Positions 44,656 through 52,393 of a DNA stretch of 64,000 nucleotides are shown here, one piece after another (within the stretch, counting starts at the first letter, position 1; every line of letters begins with the position of its first letter). Origin of the DNA: JAPPLB01 sp965206655 (GTDB lineage: Bacteria; Acidobacteriota; Terriglobia; Bryobacterales; UBA6623); the NCBI GenBank assembly GCA_965206655.1, contig CBDBKC010000038.1, positions 868,001-932,000 of the forward strand, in the 5' to 3' direction. The notes beneath the pieces are model-generated. The model was not told the DNA's origin, ran no database searches, and saw nothing but the letters and a program-made list of their open reading frames with translations. A program made the translations under genes and the position numbers.

Positions 44656-46173
44656 TTAGCCCGCCTCGCCGTAGTGCTCCTGCAAACGCCGTAGTTCCGC
44701 CGTTAGCTCTGCCTTGAGTTCGTCGTGACCGGATTCGCTGTAGAGGTTCTTCAACTCGTGAGGGTCTTCTTGAAGATCGAAGAGCTCCCAATAGCCGTCC
44801 TCTTTGTAGTACTCGATGAGCTTGTAGCGGCCCGTGCGTACGCCGCGATGCGGGCTGACGCGGTGCGCGGTGAAATACTGAAACGAGGGGTCGGTGCGCT
44901 GCTCGGGGGATAGGTCTTTCATGGCCCACGAATTGTCGTAGTAGGCGTAGAAGATCGAGCTTCGCCAATCATCAGGAGGACTTCCCTGCACAAGCGGCAG
45001 CAGGCTTTCTCCCTGCATCTCGTCGGGGACGGGAAGGCCGGCGAGGTCAAGAATCGTCGGCGCGACGTCGATATTCAGCACCATGCGATCTTCAACATGG
45101 CCCTTGACGGGTAGTCGCGGATAGCGCATAAGAAACGGTATCCGCAGCGATGGTTCGTACATGAAACGCTTGTCGTACCAGCCGTGCTCGCCAAGAAAGT
45201 AACCGTTATCGGTGGTGTAGATGATAGCGGTATCTTCGGCGAGCCCGGCGGCGTCGAGGTAGTCGAGAATCTGGCCAAGATTCTCATCCACGCCATAGAC
45301 GCTGCGATAGTGATCTTTCACGAACCGCTGGAAAATCCAGTCCTTCTTTCGTTTCGCGCTGAGACCTTTCGGAAGATCTTCGTAGTCGCCCGCGAGACTG
45401 ATCTCGAACTTCATGTCCTCGGCTTCTTTCGCCATCGGACGTGTTTCGTAATCGTCGTCGTAGGTCTCCGGTTTGGGCCACTCGACCTCATCGAAGAGAT
45501 TGGCATGGCGTGGCGCGGGCGTAAACGGGCGGTGGGGCGCTTTGTGCTGGTACACCATGCAGAAGGGTTCATCACCGCCACGCCGCAGAAAGTCGAGCGC
45601 GAAGTCGGTCGTGATGTCGGTCGCATAGCCCGTTTCCTGCCGGCGCTCGCCGTTGTGGATGAACTCCGGATCGAAATAGACGCCTTGTCCGGGCAGTACT
45701 TTCCATTCGTCAAAGCCGGCGGGGTCTTGACGGATATGCCACTTGCCGAAAAGCCCGGTGCGGTAGCCGGCTTGCCGTAGCAGGCGCGGGAAGGTAGGAA
45801 GGCTGGGATTGATCTCTTCGATAGCGTCGCGCTTCTCGGAGTTCCCTCGAATGCCGTGGACGTGCGAGTAGCAGCCCGTCAGCACCGACGCGCGGCCCGG
45901 CGCGCAAAGCGAATTCGTACAGAAGGCGTTCTCGAAGCGCACACCTTCGTTCGCCAGCCGGTCCATGTTGGGCGTTTTCAGGATCGGATGCCCGGCGCAA
46001 CTCATCTGTTGCGCCTGCTGATCGTCGGTCATCAGGAAGAGGATATTCGGACGCGGGTGATCGGGCCCTGAGTTGCAACGGGTCAGGAAAGCGGCGGCGC
46101 CGGCCACGCCAAGACCACGCAGTACATCTCGTCGCTTGAGTTGATTCGATTCAATACGAGGCATTACGGACAC
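44656..46173 (-). CDS. Tat/lipoprotein-type formylglycine sulfatase
   Basis: The 505-residue protein starts with a Tat-like KRRDVLR motif and a hydrophobic stretch that runs to Cys33. It has the sulfatase metal site (MTDDQQ), the C-x-P-x-R active site (CAPGR, Cys90, to be converted to formylglycine), GKWHI, and a late TTDNGYFLGEHG block. It removes sulfate esters, most likely from glycans outside the cytoplasm. The GTG at 46173 and the ATG at 46164 are both possible starts. Confidence 0.93.
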   Translation of the reverse strand: MSVMPRIESNQLKRRDVLRGLGVAGAAAFLTRCNSGPDHPRPNILFLMTDDQQAQQMSCAGHPILKTPNMDRLANEGVRFENAFCTNSLCAPGRASVLTGCYSHVHGIRGNSEKRDAIEEINPSLPTFPRLLRQAGYRTGLFGKWHIRQDPAGFDEWKVLPGQGVYFDPEFIHNGERRQETGYATDITTDFALDFLRRGGDEPFCMVYQHKAPHRPFTPAPRHANLFDEVEWPKPETYDDDYETRPMAKEAEDMKFEISLAGDYEDLPKGLSAKRKKDWIFQRFVKDHYRSVYGVDENLGQILDYLDAAGLAEDTAIIYTTDNGYFLGEHGWYDKRFMYEPSLRIPFLMRYPRLPVKGHVEDRMVLNIDVAPTILDLAGLPVPDEMQGESLLPLVQGSPPDDWRSSIFYAYYDNSWAMKDLSPEQRTDPSFQYFTAHRVSPHRGVRTGRYKLIEYYKEDGYWELFDLQEDPHELKNLYSESGHDELKAELTAELRRLQEHYGEAG

Positions 46174-46253
46174 AGTGTACCCGATGAACGGAACTTCACA
46201 ACGTTAAGGCCCGCAACCGATCAGCAGCAGTTCGCGGGAACCTGCGCAAGCGA

Positions 46254-47351
46254 CTAAAAAATCCCGAATCGCTTTCTTTTCGGCGCTTTTTTTCGCGACG
46301 CAAAAGCCTGAACGATCGCCTCGTGGGCCAAGGGCGTCATAGCGCCGTAACCCTGGGAGTTCGGGTGCAGCCCGTCGTCAGCCAACTCAGCTTGGAGATA
46401 GCCGTTCGAATCAACCGTCTTCGAAAAGTAATCGAGGTAAACGATTCCCCGTTTGCGGCACATCTCGGCAAGCCACTTATTGAGCTCGAGTATCGTGCCG
46501 GGTGGCCTTGCGGCCGATCGCAAATAATTCGCGTCCGTCTCTTTGTGGTAGTCGCTTATGGGCAGGATGGATGCGAAGACGGGAGTGATGCCGTGCGCGA
46601 CGGCAAGGTCGGCGATCATCGACAGGTTGTCCTGGATGGTTCCCCGCGAGATGCCTCGGCCAATATCATTCGTACCGGCCAAAACGACCATCACATTGGG
46701 CCGCAAATCGAGAACGTCCGCCCTCATGCGCCCCAGCATTTGTGAAGTGATCTGGCCGCCGATGCCGCGATTGACGTAAGGTCTGCCCGGGAAATACTGA
46801 TTCAGCGGCCAACCATCGGTTATGGAATCCCCCAGGAACACAACTCGTGGATCTTCGGGATTGGGCGCGCCCAGCGAGCCGTTTGCTTCCGCGTAGCGCG
46901 CGAGGTTGTCACGGTCCGGCTCGCGAAGTCGTCTTTCCTTAACTTCCATCAGAGCGCGGAAGTGCTGCTCGACCTTTCCAACAGCGACTCGAAGCTCACC
47001 TAACTGGCGTTGGATCTCTTCCGTAAAAGCGCCTGCACGGGGGATCGTTTCGGCGATTTGGACGTACACCTTGGCGTTTTGTAACAACTTGTACATGACG
47101 CCGAGATGGTCGCGGGTGGAGCCGACCTGCAGTAGTTCCGCCGCCTGTCGCACGTTCTCTCGCAGAGGCGCACCGGCGCGGGCGAGTTCGGGCGCCGCCA
47201 TCGTGGTGGCTTCCATATGGTCTCCGATCTGGTCGTAGAGTTTGATGGCCTCGTTCCGCGGAAGCGGCCGGAGTCCGTCCTGTGCCAAGCTCGACGGCAC
47301 GGCGGCGCACACGATGAGGATGAGCCCTATCGAAACCGATCGGAGACGCAT
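46254..47351 (-). CDS. Secreted SGNH/GDSL hydrolase with helical N-terminal extension
   Basis: From the ATG at 47351 the protein has a signal peptide (to about SSLAQ), about 130 helical residues without recognised domain, then an SGNH fold: GDSIT (nucleophile Ser176), RGIGG, AGTNDIG and DGLHP with the catalytic Asp/His. It probably removes acyl groups from glycans or lipids. The C-terminal tail KKAPKRKRFGIF is strongly basic. Confidence 0.88.
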   Translation of the reverse strand: MRLRSVSIGLILIVCAAVPSSLAQDGLRPLPRNEAIKLYDQIGDHMEATTMAAPELARAGAPLRENVRQAAELLQVGSTRDHLGVMYKLLQNAKVYVQIAETIPRAGAFTEEIQRQLGELRVAVGKVEQHFRALMEVKERRLREPDRDNLARYAEANGSLGAPNPEDPRVVFLGDSITDGWPLNQYFPGRPYVNRGIGGQITSQMLGRMRADVLDLRPNVMVVLAGTNDIGRGISRGTIQDNLSMIADLAVAHGITPVFASILPISDYHKETDANYLRSAARPPGTILELNKWLAEMCRKRGIVYLDYFSKTVDSNGYLQAELADDGLHPNSQGYGAMTPLAHEAIVQAFASRKKAPKRKRFGIF

Positions 47352-47414
47352 GATGTCCAGTGTTTCTCCTTGTGACAAGCCGTTCAAAGCGGCGGAGTTG
47401 ATCCAGGTTTGGGA

Positions 47415-48560
47415 CTACGAAACGCCCCCGACTCTCAGCGGGCGGCCGGCGTCCGCCTGCCCGGAAGCAGTCCCGCCATCGGGATTCAGTATAGGCCCGA
47501 GGACGTTCCACACGTCATCCGGCCGGATCGCACGCATCGCGGGGTTAGCGCGGTCTTCGTGCTTGTAACTTGTCACTGCGGCCTGATCCCGCAGCACCTG
47601 AAAGCTCGAAGAATACGGACCGTTTCGCGCCGGGTCCGTAGGCCCGTAGATCGCCACGCCAGGGCGGCCCAAGGCAGCGGCAAGATGCACAGGGCCACTG
47701 TCGACTCCCACCACCGCTCGCGCGCGTCGCGTTGCTGCAATCAACCCCTCCACCGATGACGGATGCAGCCGGCATGTCCCCGGTGGCGCCTGCTCAACGA
47801 TCCGCCGCGCTTCCCGCTCCTGCCCGGGGGCGCAATCAATCACCAGCGGCATACCCGTCTCGCGATGCAGAGTCTCCGCCAGTTCCGCGAAATACTCCAC
47901 TGGCCATTCCTTGGCCTTCCACCCCGCGAAGGGGCTCGTGAGGACATAGTCCTCCGACGGCAAGCGGGGTTCCGGCCGGCCCGCCGGAAGCGGAGACAGA
48001 TCCGAATCTCGAGCCGCGCCCCCGCGTGCCTCCCATCCGGCTTGCAAACTCTCAATCACCGCGTGGGCCAAGTCCAAATTCTTCTCGATCACATGCCGAC
48101 TCGCCGATGACACCCGATTCGAATAGAACGACGCCGCAATCGGCTCACGAATCTCATCCCGTGGAAATCCGAATACCCGGTCGGCGCGGCTGAAGAACGT
48201 GACAGCCGCCGACTTCACCAGTCCCTGAAAGTCGATCGCCGCGTCAAAGCGCCGCTCTCTCAGCGCGGCACGGCATTCTCGAACCTCTTTCCATGTCGCA
48301 CCACGGAAAGGCGCGGCCCGCCAACGCCCCAAAGGAAGCTCGATCACCCGGTCAATACTCGGGTTGTCGCGGAGCAGAGGACTCCAGCGCTCGTGGACCG
48401 CCCATGTCAGTTCCAAACGGGGCAGGGCTTGCTTCAAACGGACGGCGACGGGCAAAGCATGCAGCACATCGCCCATCGAGCTGAGACGAACGACAAGGAT
48501 GCGCAACGGACCCGCTCCGCGCTGCACACTACTTGCGCCCGTGTCGCCGTAGGACTTCAT
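47415..48560 (-). CDS. Family 9 glycosyltransferase (LPS heptosyltransferase type)
   Basis: The 381-residue protein shows GT9 landmarks: VRLSSMGDVLHALP near the N-terminus, DFQGLVKSA, SPFAGWKAKEWP and the ADP-heptose site VVGVDSGPVHLAAALGRPGVAIYGPTDP. It should add heptose (or a related sugar) to lipid A-core in the cytoplasm. The start overlaps the preceding HldE-like gene by 32 bases, so the two are coupled. Confidence 0.92.
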   Translation of the reverse strand: MKSYGDTGASSVQRGAGPLRILVVRLSSMGDVLHALPVAVRLKQALPRLELTWAVHERWSPLLRDNPSIDRVIELPLGRWRAAPFRGATWKEVRECRAALRERRFDAAIDFQGLVKSAAVTFFSRADRVFGFPRDEIREPIAASFYSNRVSSASRHVIEKNLDLAHAVIESLQAGWEARGGAARDSDLSPLPAGRPEPRLPSEDYVLTSPFAGWKAKEWPVEYFAELAETLHRETGMPLVIDCAPGQEREARRIVEQAPPGTCRLHPSSVEGLIAATRRARAVVGVDSGPVHLAAALGRPGVAIYGPTDPARNGPYSSSFQVLRDQAAVTSYKHEDRANPAMRAIRPDDVWNVLGPILNPDGGTASGQADAGRPLRVGGVS

Positions 48561-48921
48561 CGATGACGCTACCGGCTACCGAGTCTTCCGCGTCTATAAC
48601 GCTCGCCACATCAACAGAACGGCGCAACTCCGCCTCGGCAGCTTCGTCACAGACTACCACGCCATCTACCGACCGAAGCGACGCCACGAGCTGGGAGCGT
48701 GAGCTTTCGTCCAGCGCCGTTGGATGGGCCTCCGAGTCGCTATGCACGATCACCATCAGCAAGGCGCGGCCCGCCTTGGCCCGCTTCAGCGTCGCCGTGT
48801 GTTCTGACCGCAAGACGTCGAACCACCCATGCGCCAGAACACAACCCTTCCCTGCAGAAATCGCGGACGCCAGGCGTTCTTTGGCCTGCTCCAGACTGAG
48901 GATCTTCTCACGCGTATCCAT
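48529..48921 (-). CDS. HldE/RfaE C-terminal-like nucleotidyltransferase with degenerate active site
   Basis: Starting at the ATG 48921 the protein has 130 residues and follows the fold of the ADP-heptose cytidylyltransferase-like domain: VLAHGWFDVLR at the first strand and RSVDGVVVCDE later. At the nucleotide-binding H-x-G-H motif this protein reads R-S-E-H, so catalysis is doubtful. The C-terminal third (AEAELRRSVDVASVIDAEDS) is short. It may regulate or bind in the heptose pathway, next to the heptosyltransferase. Confidence 0.65.
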   Translation of the reverse strand: MDTREKILSLEQAKERLASAISAGKGCVLAHGWFDVLRSEHTATLKRAKAGRALLMVIVHSDSEAHPTALDESSRSQLVASLRSVDGVVVCDEAAEAELRRSVDVASVIDAEDSVAGSVIDEVLRRHGRK

Positions 48922-49213
48922 GGGAAACCATATGTTGACACACACGATCGAACTCCGCCGAAGCGGGAACAAACGCATAGTGGGTCTTTCTCCATGAGTC
49001 CAGCCGGCGTCTCCACTGCTGGTCGATTTCCACCGCCGATCGACAGATATGGGCCAATCAGCTTCGCCTCCCGTTTTGACAACCAAACTCCGCCCGCCCG
49101 CCATCTCACTGATTCTAAGTAGCTTCCGACTGATCTACCCTCTTTGGCATCGCACATGCCTAAAAAGCGAGTGTGTCAGCGCTGACTCAATCCAAAGCGA
49201 GGGAGGAAACACC

Positions 49214-49516
49214 ATGCTAAGAGCAACTCTTGTCATAGCGGCGTTACTGATCTTTTCCTCTGCGCCGCTCGAAGCGAAGCACAAGCGCCATCGCAATCGG
49301 GGCAATGTCTTCGTCCAATTCTCGATCGGAGGCGGTCATCACTACCAGCCCCAACGGTACCGGGGGCGCGGCTATAGCCAACGCCACTTCAGAAACGACT
49401 TCTATGGCGGCGGCTACTACGATTCAGGCCGGCGCTATCACAAGCACAAGCGCTACAAGAGGCACAAATACAAACGCCGGTACTACCGGCAGCACCACCG
49501 CTGCCCTTATCACTAA
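49214..49516 (+). CDS. Small secreted, highly basic His/Tyr/Arg-rich protein
   Basis: The 100-residue protein has a clear signal peptide and a mature part made almost only of His, Arg, Lys, Tyr and Gly, with runs such as RYHKHKRYKRHKYKRRYY. A perfect GGGAGGA motif nine bases upstream fixes the ATG at 49214; the frame is open upstream to 49049 but that part is non-native. Function unknown; candidates are binding of metals, nucleic acid or polyanions outside the cell. Confidence 0.72.
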   Translation: MLRATLVIAALLIFSSAPLEAKHKRHRNRGNVFVQFSIGGGHHYQPQRYRGRGYSQRHFRNDFYGGGYYDSGRRYHKHKRYKRHKYKRRYYRQHHRCPYH

Positions 49517-50095
49517 GCTCGATCGGAGGAACTGTTCGGGGTGAGCCCGGCGTCGGGTCGGCGAAAGCCGGCCCGTCTGGGCCCCCGCCGTTTCACCCCG
49601 GCCTACTCTGCCTGAATCCGCGCCAACCGGCACCCGGCACAAGCCGAGCCGCGCGGGACAGCAAGCGGTGCAAGCTCCCACCCAACCAAGGAATCCCCCA
49701 AAGCCCCCACAGCCTCGCAACCAAACTCCGAGTCGCGGGCGTCAGCCTGCGATGACCAACCCCACGGCTGAAGGCGGCTTCTGGCGCGGAGTGATTGGGA
49801 CGGGTTTGGACCGCTCCATTAGGGGCTGTGAAAAAACTGGGGACAGTCCACGGCGCGGCTTGTGAGTGCTGCGAGCAGAGGAGTTGCGCGGGCGGCGCTT
49901 GGTACAGTCCCCGTTTTTTCACAGCCCCTCGCGGTCATGGCTCCGAGCTGCATGGTGCATCATTTTGCAACGATTTGCAACGTTTTCGAGATCTTTTCTT
50001 TGCGTGAAAGCCGATCAGGGTACTCGGTTCTGTTATAACCCACGAGTGACACGCCGGCGGAGCAGCAAAGATGGAAGTTGTTGATTCTTAGGGAG
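49517..50095. other. Repeat-bearing intergenic region
   Basis: The 579-base stretch has no convincing gene. Its left part (about 49600-49700) is C-rich on the plus strand. A 31-base tract at 49641-49671 is shared, with about 25 identical bases, with 55078-55108. A palindromic element occupies 49822-49928. Confidence 0.6.
49822..49928. mobile_element. Palindromic MITE-like element
   Basis: A 28-base arm (starting GGGGCTGTGAAAAAACTGGGG) is repeated as reverse complement at 49901-49928 with only a few mismatches, around a 51-base GC-rich centre. The total of 107 bases and absence of coding capacity fit a MITE or REP-type palindrome mobilised in trans. Confidence 0.7.
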
Positions 50096-50713
50096 ATTTA
50101 GTTCCATCACCAGGTCTAAACCCACCGCCTTTCAGGCGGTCAGCTTCGAGCGGGTCTGGATGACAATAGGGAGATGGGCGAATATCGGCGAGGGGCGCAT
50201 GCAGTCTACGACATCAAGTATCACTTGGTCTGGATCACGAAATATCGCTACAAAGTCTTGCGGGGCAGGGTGGCGGAGCGGACACGGGATCTGATCCGGC
50301 AGAGCTGTCAAGCGCGAGAAGTGGTGGTGATTCGGGGCGCTGTGTCGCCGGATCATGTGCATGTATTGGTATCGGCACCGCCACAGTTGGCGCCGTCGAA
50401 GCTGGTGCAGTATGTGAAAGGCAGGTCGTCGCGACGGCTGCAAGATGAGTTTGGGGAATTGCGGAAGCGATATTGGGGGCAGCACCTGTGGGCGCGGGGA
50501 TATTTCTGCGCGACGGTGGGCGCAGTGGACGAGGAAACGATTAAGAATTACATTGAGAGGCAGCAATGGGACGAAGACGACCAGGGCTTCAAGATCACAA
50601 CGCCCACCAAGCCTTGAGCCGGCTCTGAGCCGGGGCTTCTTCAGGCGGCTTCAGCCGCAAGCCGACTTTCAGTCGTAAATGAACCCACCGCCTTTCAGGC
50701 GGTGGTTGTTTAG
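50096..50713 (+). mobile_element. IS200/IS605-family element, copy 2
   Basis: A 618-base near copy of 39782-40399 with the same subterminal hairpins (50124-50140 and 50685-50705). It is in the same orientation as copy 1, so recombination between them could delete or duplicate the 10 kb in between. Confidence 0.9.
50174..50617 (+). CDS. tnpA: IS200/IS605 TnpA (Y1 HUH transposase), copy 2
   Basis: The 147-residue protein has the DHVHVL HUH motif and candidate catalytic Tyr in ETIKNYIER. It differs from copy 1 at six positions, five of them in the last 25 residues. The Shine-Dalgarno region is slightly changed relative to copy 1. Confidence 0.95.
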   Translation: MGEYRRGAHAVYDIKYHLVWITKYRYKVLRGRVAERTRDLIRQSCQAREVVVIRGAVSPDHVHVLVSAPPQLAPSKLVQYVKGRSSRRLQDEFGELRKRYWGQHLWARGYFCATVGAVDEETIKNYIERQQWDEDDQGFKITTPTKP

Positions 50714-51438
50714 TTCGCAAGTTGGTGTGACGGCTTTGCGGTGCAGGGGCTAAAATGGACCGCGGAAAATAGTTATCGCTATTTGTTCGCCTTTCAAGTT
50801 CATTAAGTGTTTGTTTATCAGTTGCTTGCAGTGCATCAGTGTTCGCGGTACCTTCGTCAACCCGACGGCATGTCAACGTGCGCTGGAAGCCTCTGAGCGC
50901 CTGAAAAGGGGTTTGTAGAAGAGATGAAAAAACGGGTAAAGGGCTTTTGGGCGGTTGCCTGAGGACGCGCACATTGACAAGCGCGCCTCCGTCGCTGCGT
51001 CGGGAGGCAAGGTCAGGCGCCCCGATGTGCGCACATGGATGTCTGGTCACGTGACTCGTCTTGGGAACTGCGCCCGAACTGCACTGCCCTAACGAAAGTC
51101 TCCAAGGTCGAGGCGTACCCTTACTGAGTCCCGCTTGCCTATGCGATCCTTCTCGTGCTACAACGGCGGGGCGCTTACAAACGAACCGATGTAGAACTAG
51201 CTTTCCAAACCCGGCTTTACCCGGCTACCCCAGCAGGGGGCCGTGGCGTAAACGAACAATGTCATCAATGGGAATATGAGCGGTACGATGTCCGGCGGAA
51301 CGCGGCTCGGGACAAACCTGTGTGGGGGCAACACGACCTGTCCTTGGGAAAGCTATCTCTTGAGTCCAAGAATGTGAACTGCCCGAAACAGGGTAGAGGG
51401 TAGCAGAAACAGATTTCACCGTTGGAGCGAGGAAAATC
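50714..51438. other. Intergenic region with decayed beta-helix gene
   Basis: The first 400 bases hold no recognisable gene but include an AT-rich patch near 50760-50830 that may be a promoter. The right part contains the remnant at 51252-51344. Confidence 0.5.
51252..51344 (+). pseudogene. C-terminal remnant of a second parallel beta-helix gene
   Basis: The frame starting at 51252 reads TNNVINGNMSG, then TMSGG, GTNLCGGNTTCP. It aligns with the end of the neighbouring beta-helix protein (NNVI, TVSGG, GQNVCNGNTSCP) at 17 of 30 positions, including both Cys. Upstream the frame is broken by a stop, and the usual stop after CP is lost. It is a decayed tandem duplicate. Confidence 0.75.
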
Positions 51439-52319
51439 ATGACAAGAACAGGAACGATGTGGAAGAGCCTATTGTTGCTCTCGGTAGCGAGCTTCGCGGC
51501 CCACGCCGGCGACGGCGTTATCGAGATCAACCAAGCGAAGGCCGAAGCCGGTGAAGTGACGCCGAGGGCTTCCCGGTCACGATCAGCGAAGCCGGCAGCT
51601 ACCGGCTCACCGGAAACCTCACCGTTCCGGACGAGAGTACGACGGCCATTGAAATCACCGCCGACAACGTCACGCTGGATCTGAACGGTTTTGCCATACA
51701 AGGGCCCACGGTGTGCTCGGGGAATCCCGTGAGTTGCAGCCCGACGGGTTCAGGTTTCGGGGTCATCAGCAACAACAGGGACATAGCGGTCGTCAATGGT
51801 ACGATCCGCGGCATGGGTGGCAGTGGGATAGTGTTTTCCAACCCTCCCAATCGCGTTGAACGCGTTCACGCCGTCAGCAACGGTGGCAGCGGCATCTCTG
51901 CCAAGGGCCTGGTAACCGGCAACATTGCGACGAATAACGGTGGGTCCGGTATTAACCTTGGGTCGGGCCTCGCGACCGGCAACGAGGTCTCCGGAAACGG
52001 TGGCGACGGCATCTTCAGCTTAGCGGTGGTCACTGTTACCGGAAACACGGCGAACCGAAACGATGGGGACGGCTTATCCGTATCGGGTGGCTCGATTCGG
52101 GGGAACACCGCCTTCGCAAACGGCGGGAATGGCATCACCGTCAGCGGGGCGGCGAGTGTAGTGGGCAACACCCTAGTGTTGAATTCTGGGTTCCAACTCG
52201 ATCTGTCATCCGACGCCGGGTACTCCAACAACGTGATTGATGAAATTGTCTCGGACACCGTTTCAGGGGGCGTCCAGATGGGCCAGAACGTCTGCAACGG
52301 CAACACCAGCTGCCCCTAA
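51439..52319 (+). pseudogene. Secreted right-handed parallel beta-helix protein, frameshifted near 51560
   Basis: The ATG at 51439 has GAGG upstream and begins a signal peptide (ending near AAHAGDG) and INQAKAEAGEVTP. The frame then shifts: the family continues in another frame from about 51564 (GFPVTISEAGSYRLTGNL) through NVTLDLNGFAI and many N-x-G-x-GI turns to the Cys-ended CNGNTSCP at 52319. The repaired protein would have about 293 residues. Similar proteins are abundant in Solibacter relatives and may bind or cleave polysaccharide. The shift may be real or a sequencing error. Confidence 0.8.
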
Positions 52320-52393
52320 GCGAATAATTTGAGAGCAGCGAATTGAGAAAAACTGTTGATTCCTTAACCGTAAGCGTATTGAGGGGAGCTGTC

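Noticed and set aside
51900..52160. Periodic GG-x-GI / N-x-G codon pattern suggestive of a DNA tandem repeat or CRISPR-like array
   Set aside because: The period follows beta-helix coils at the protein level; nucleotide units are not conserved and there are no spacers.
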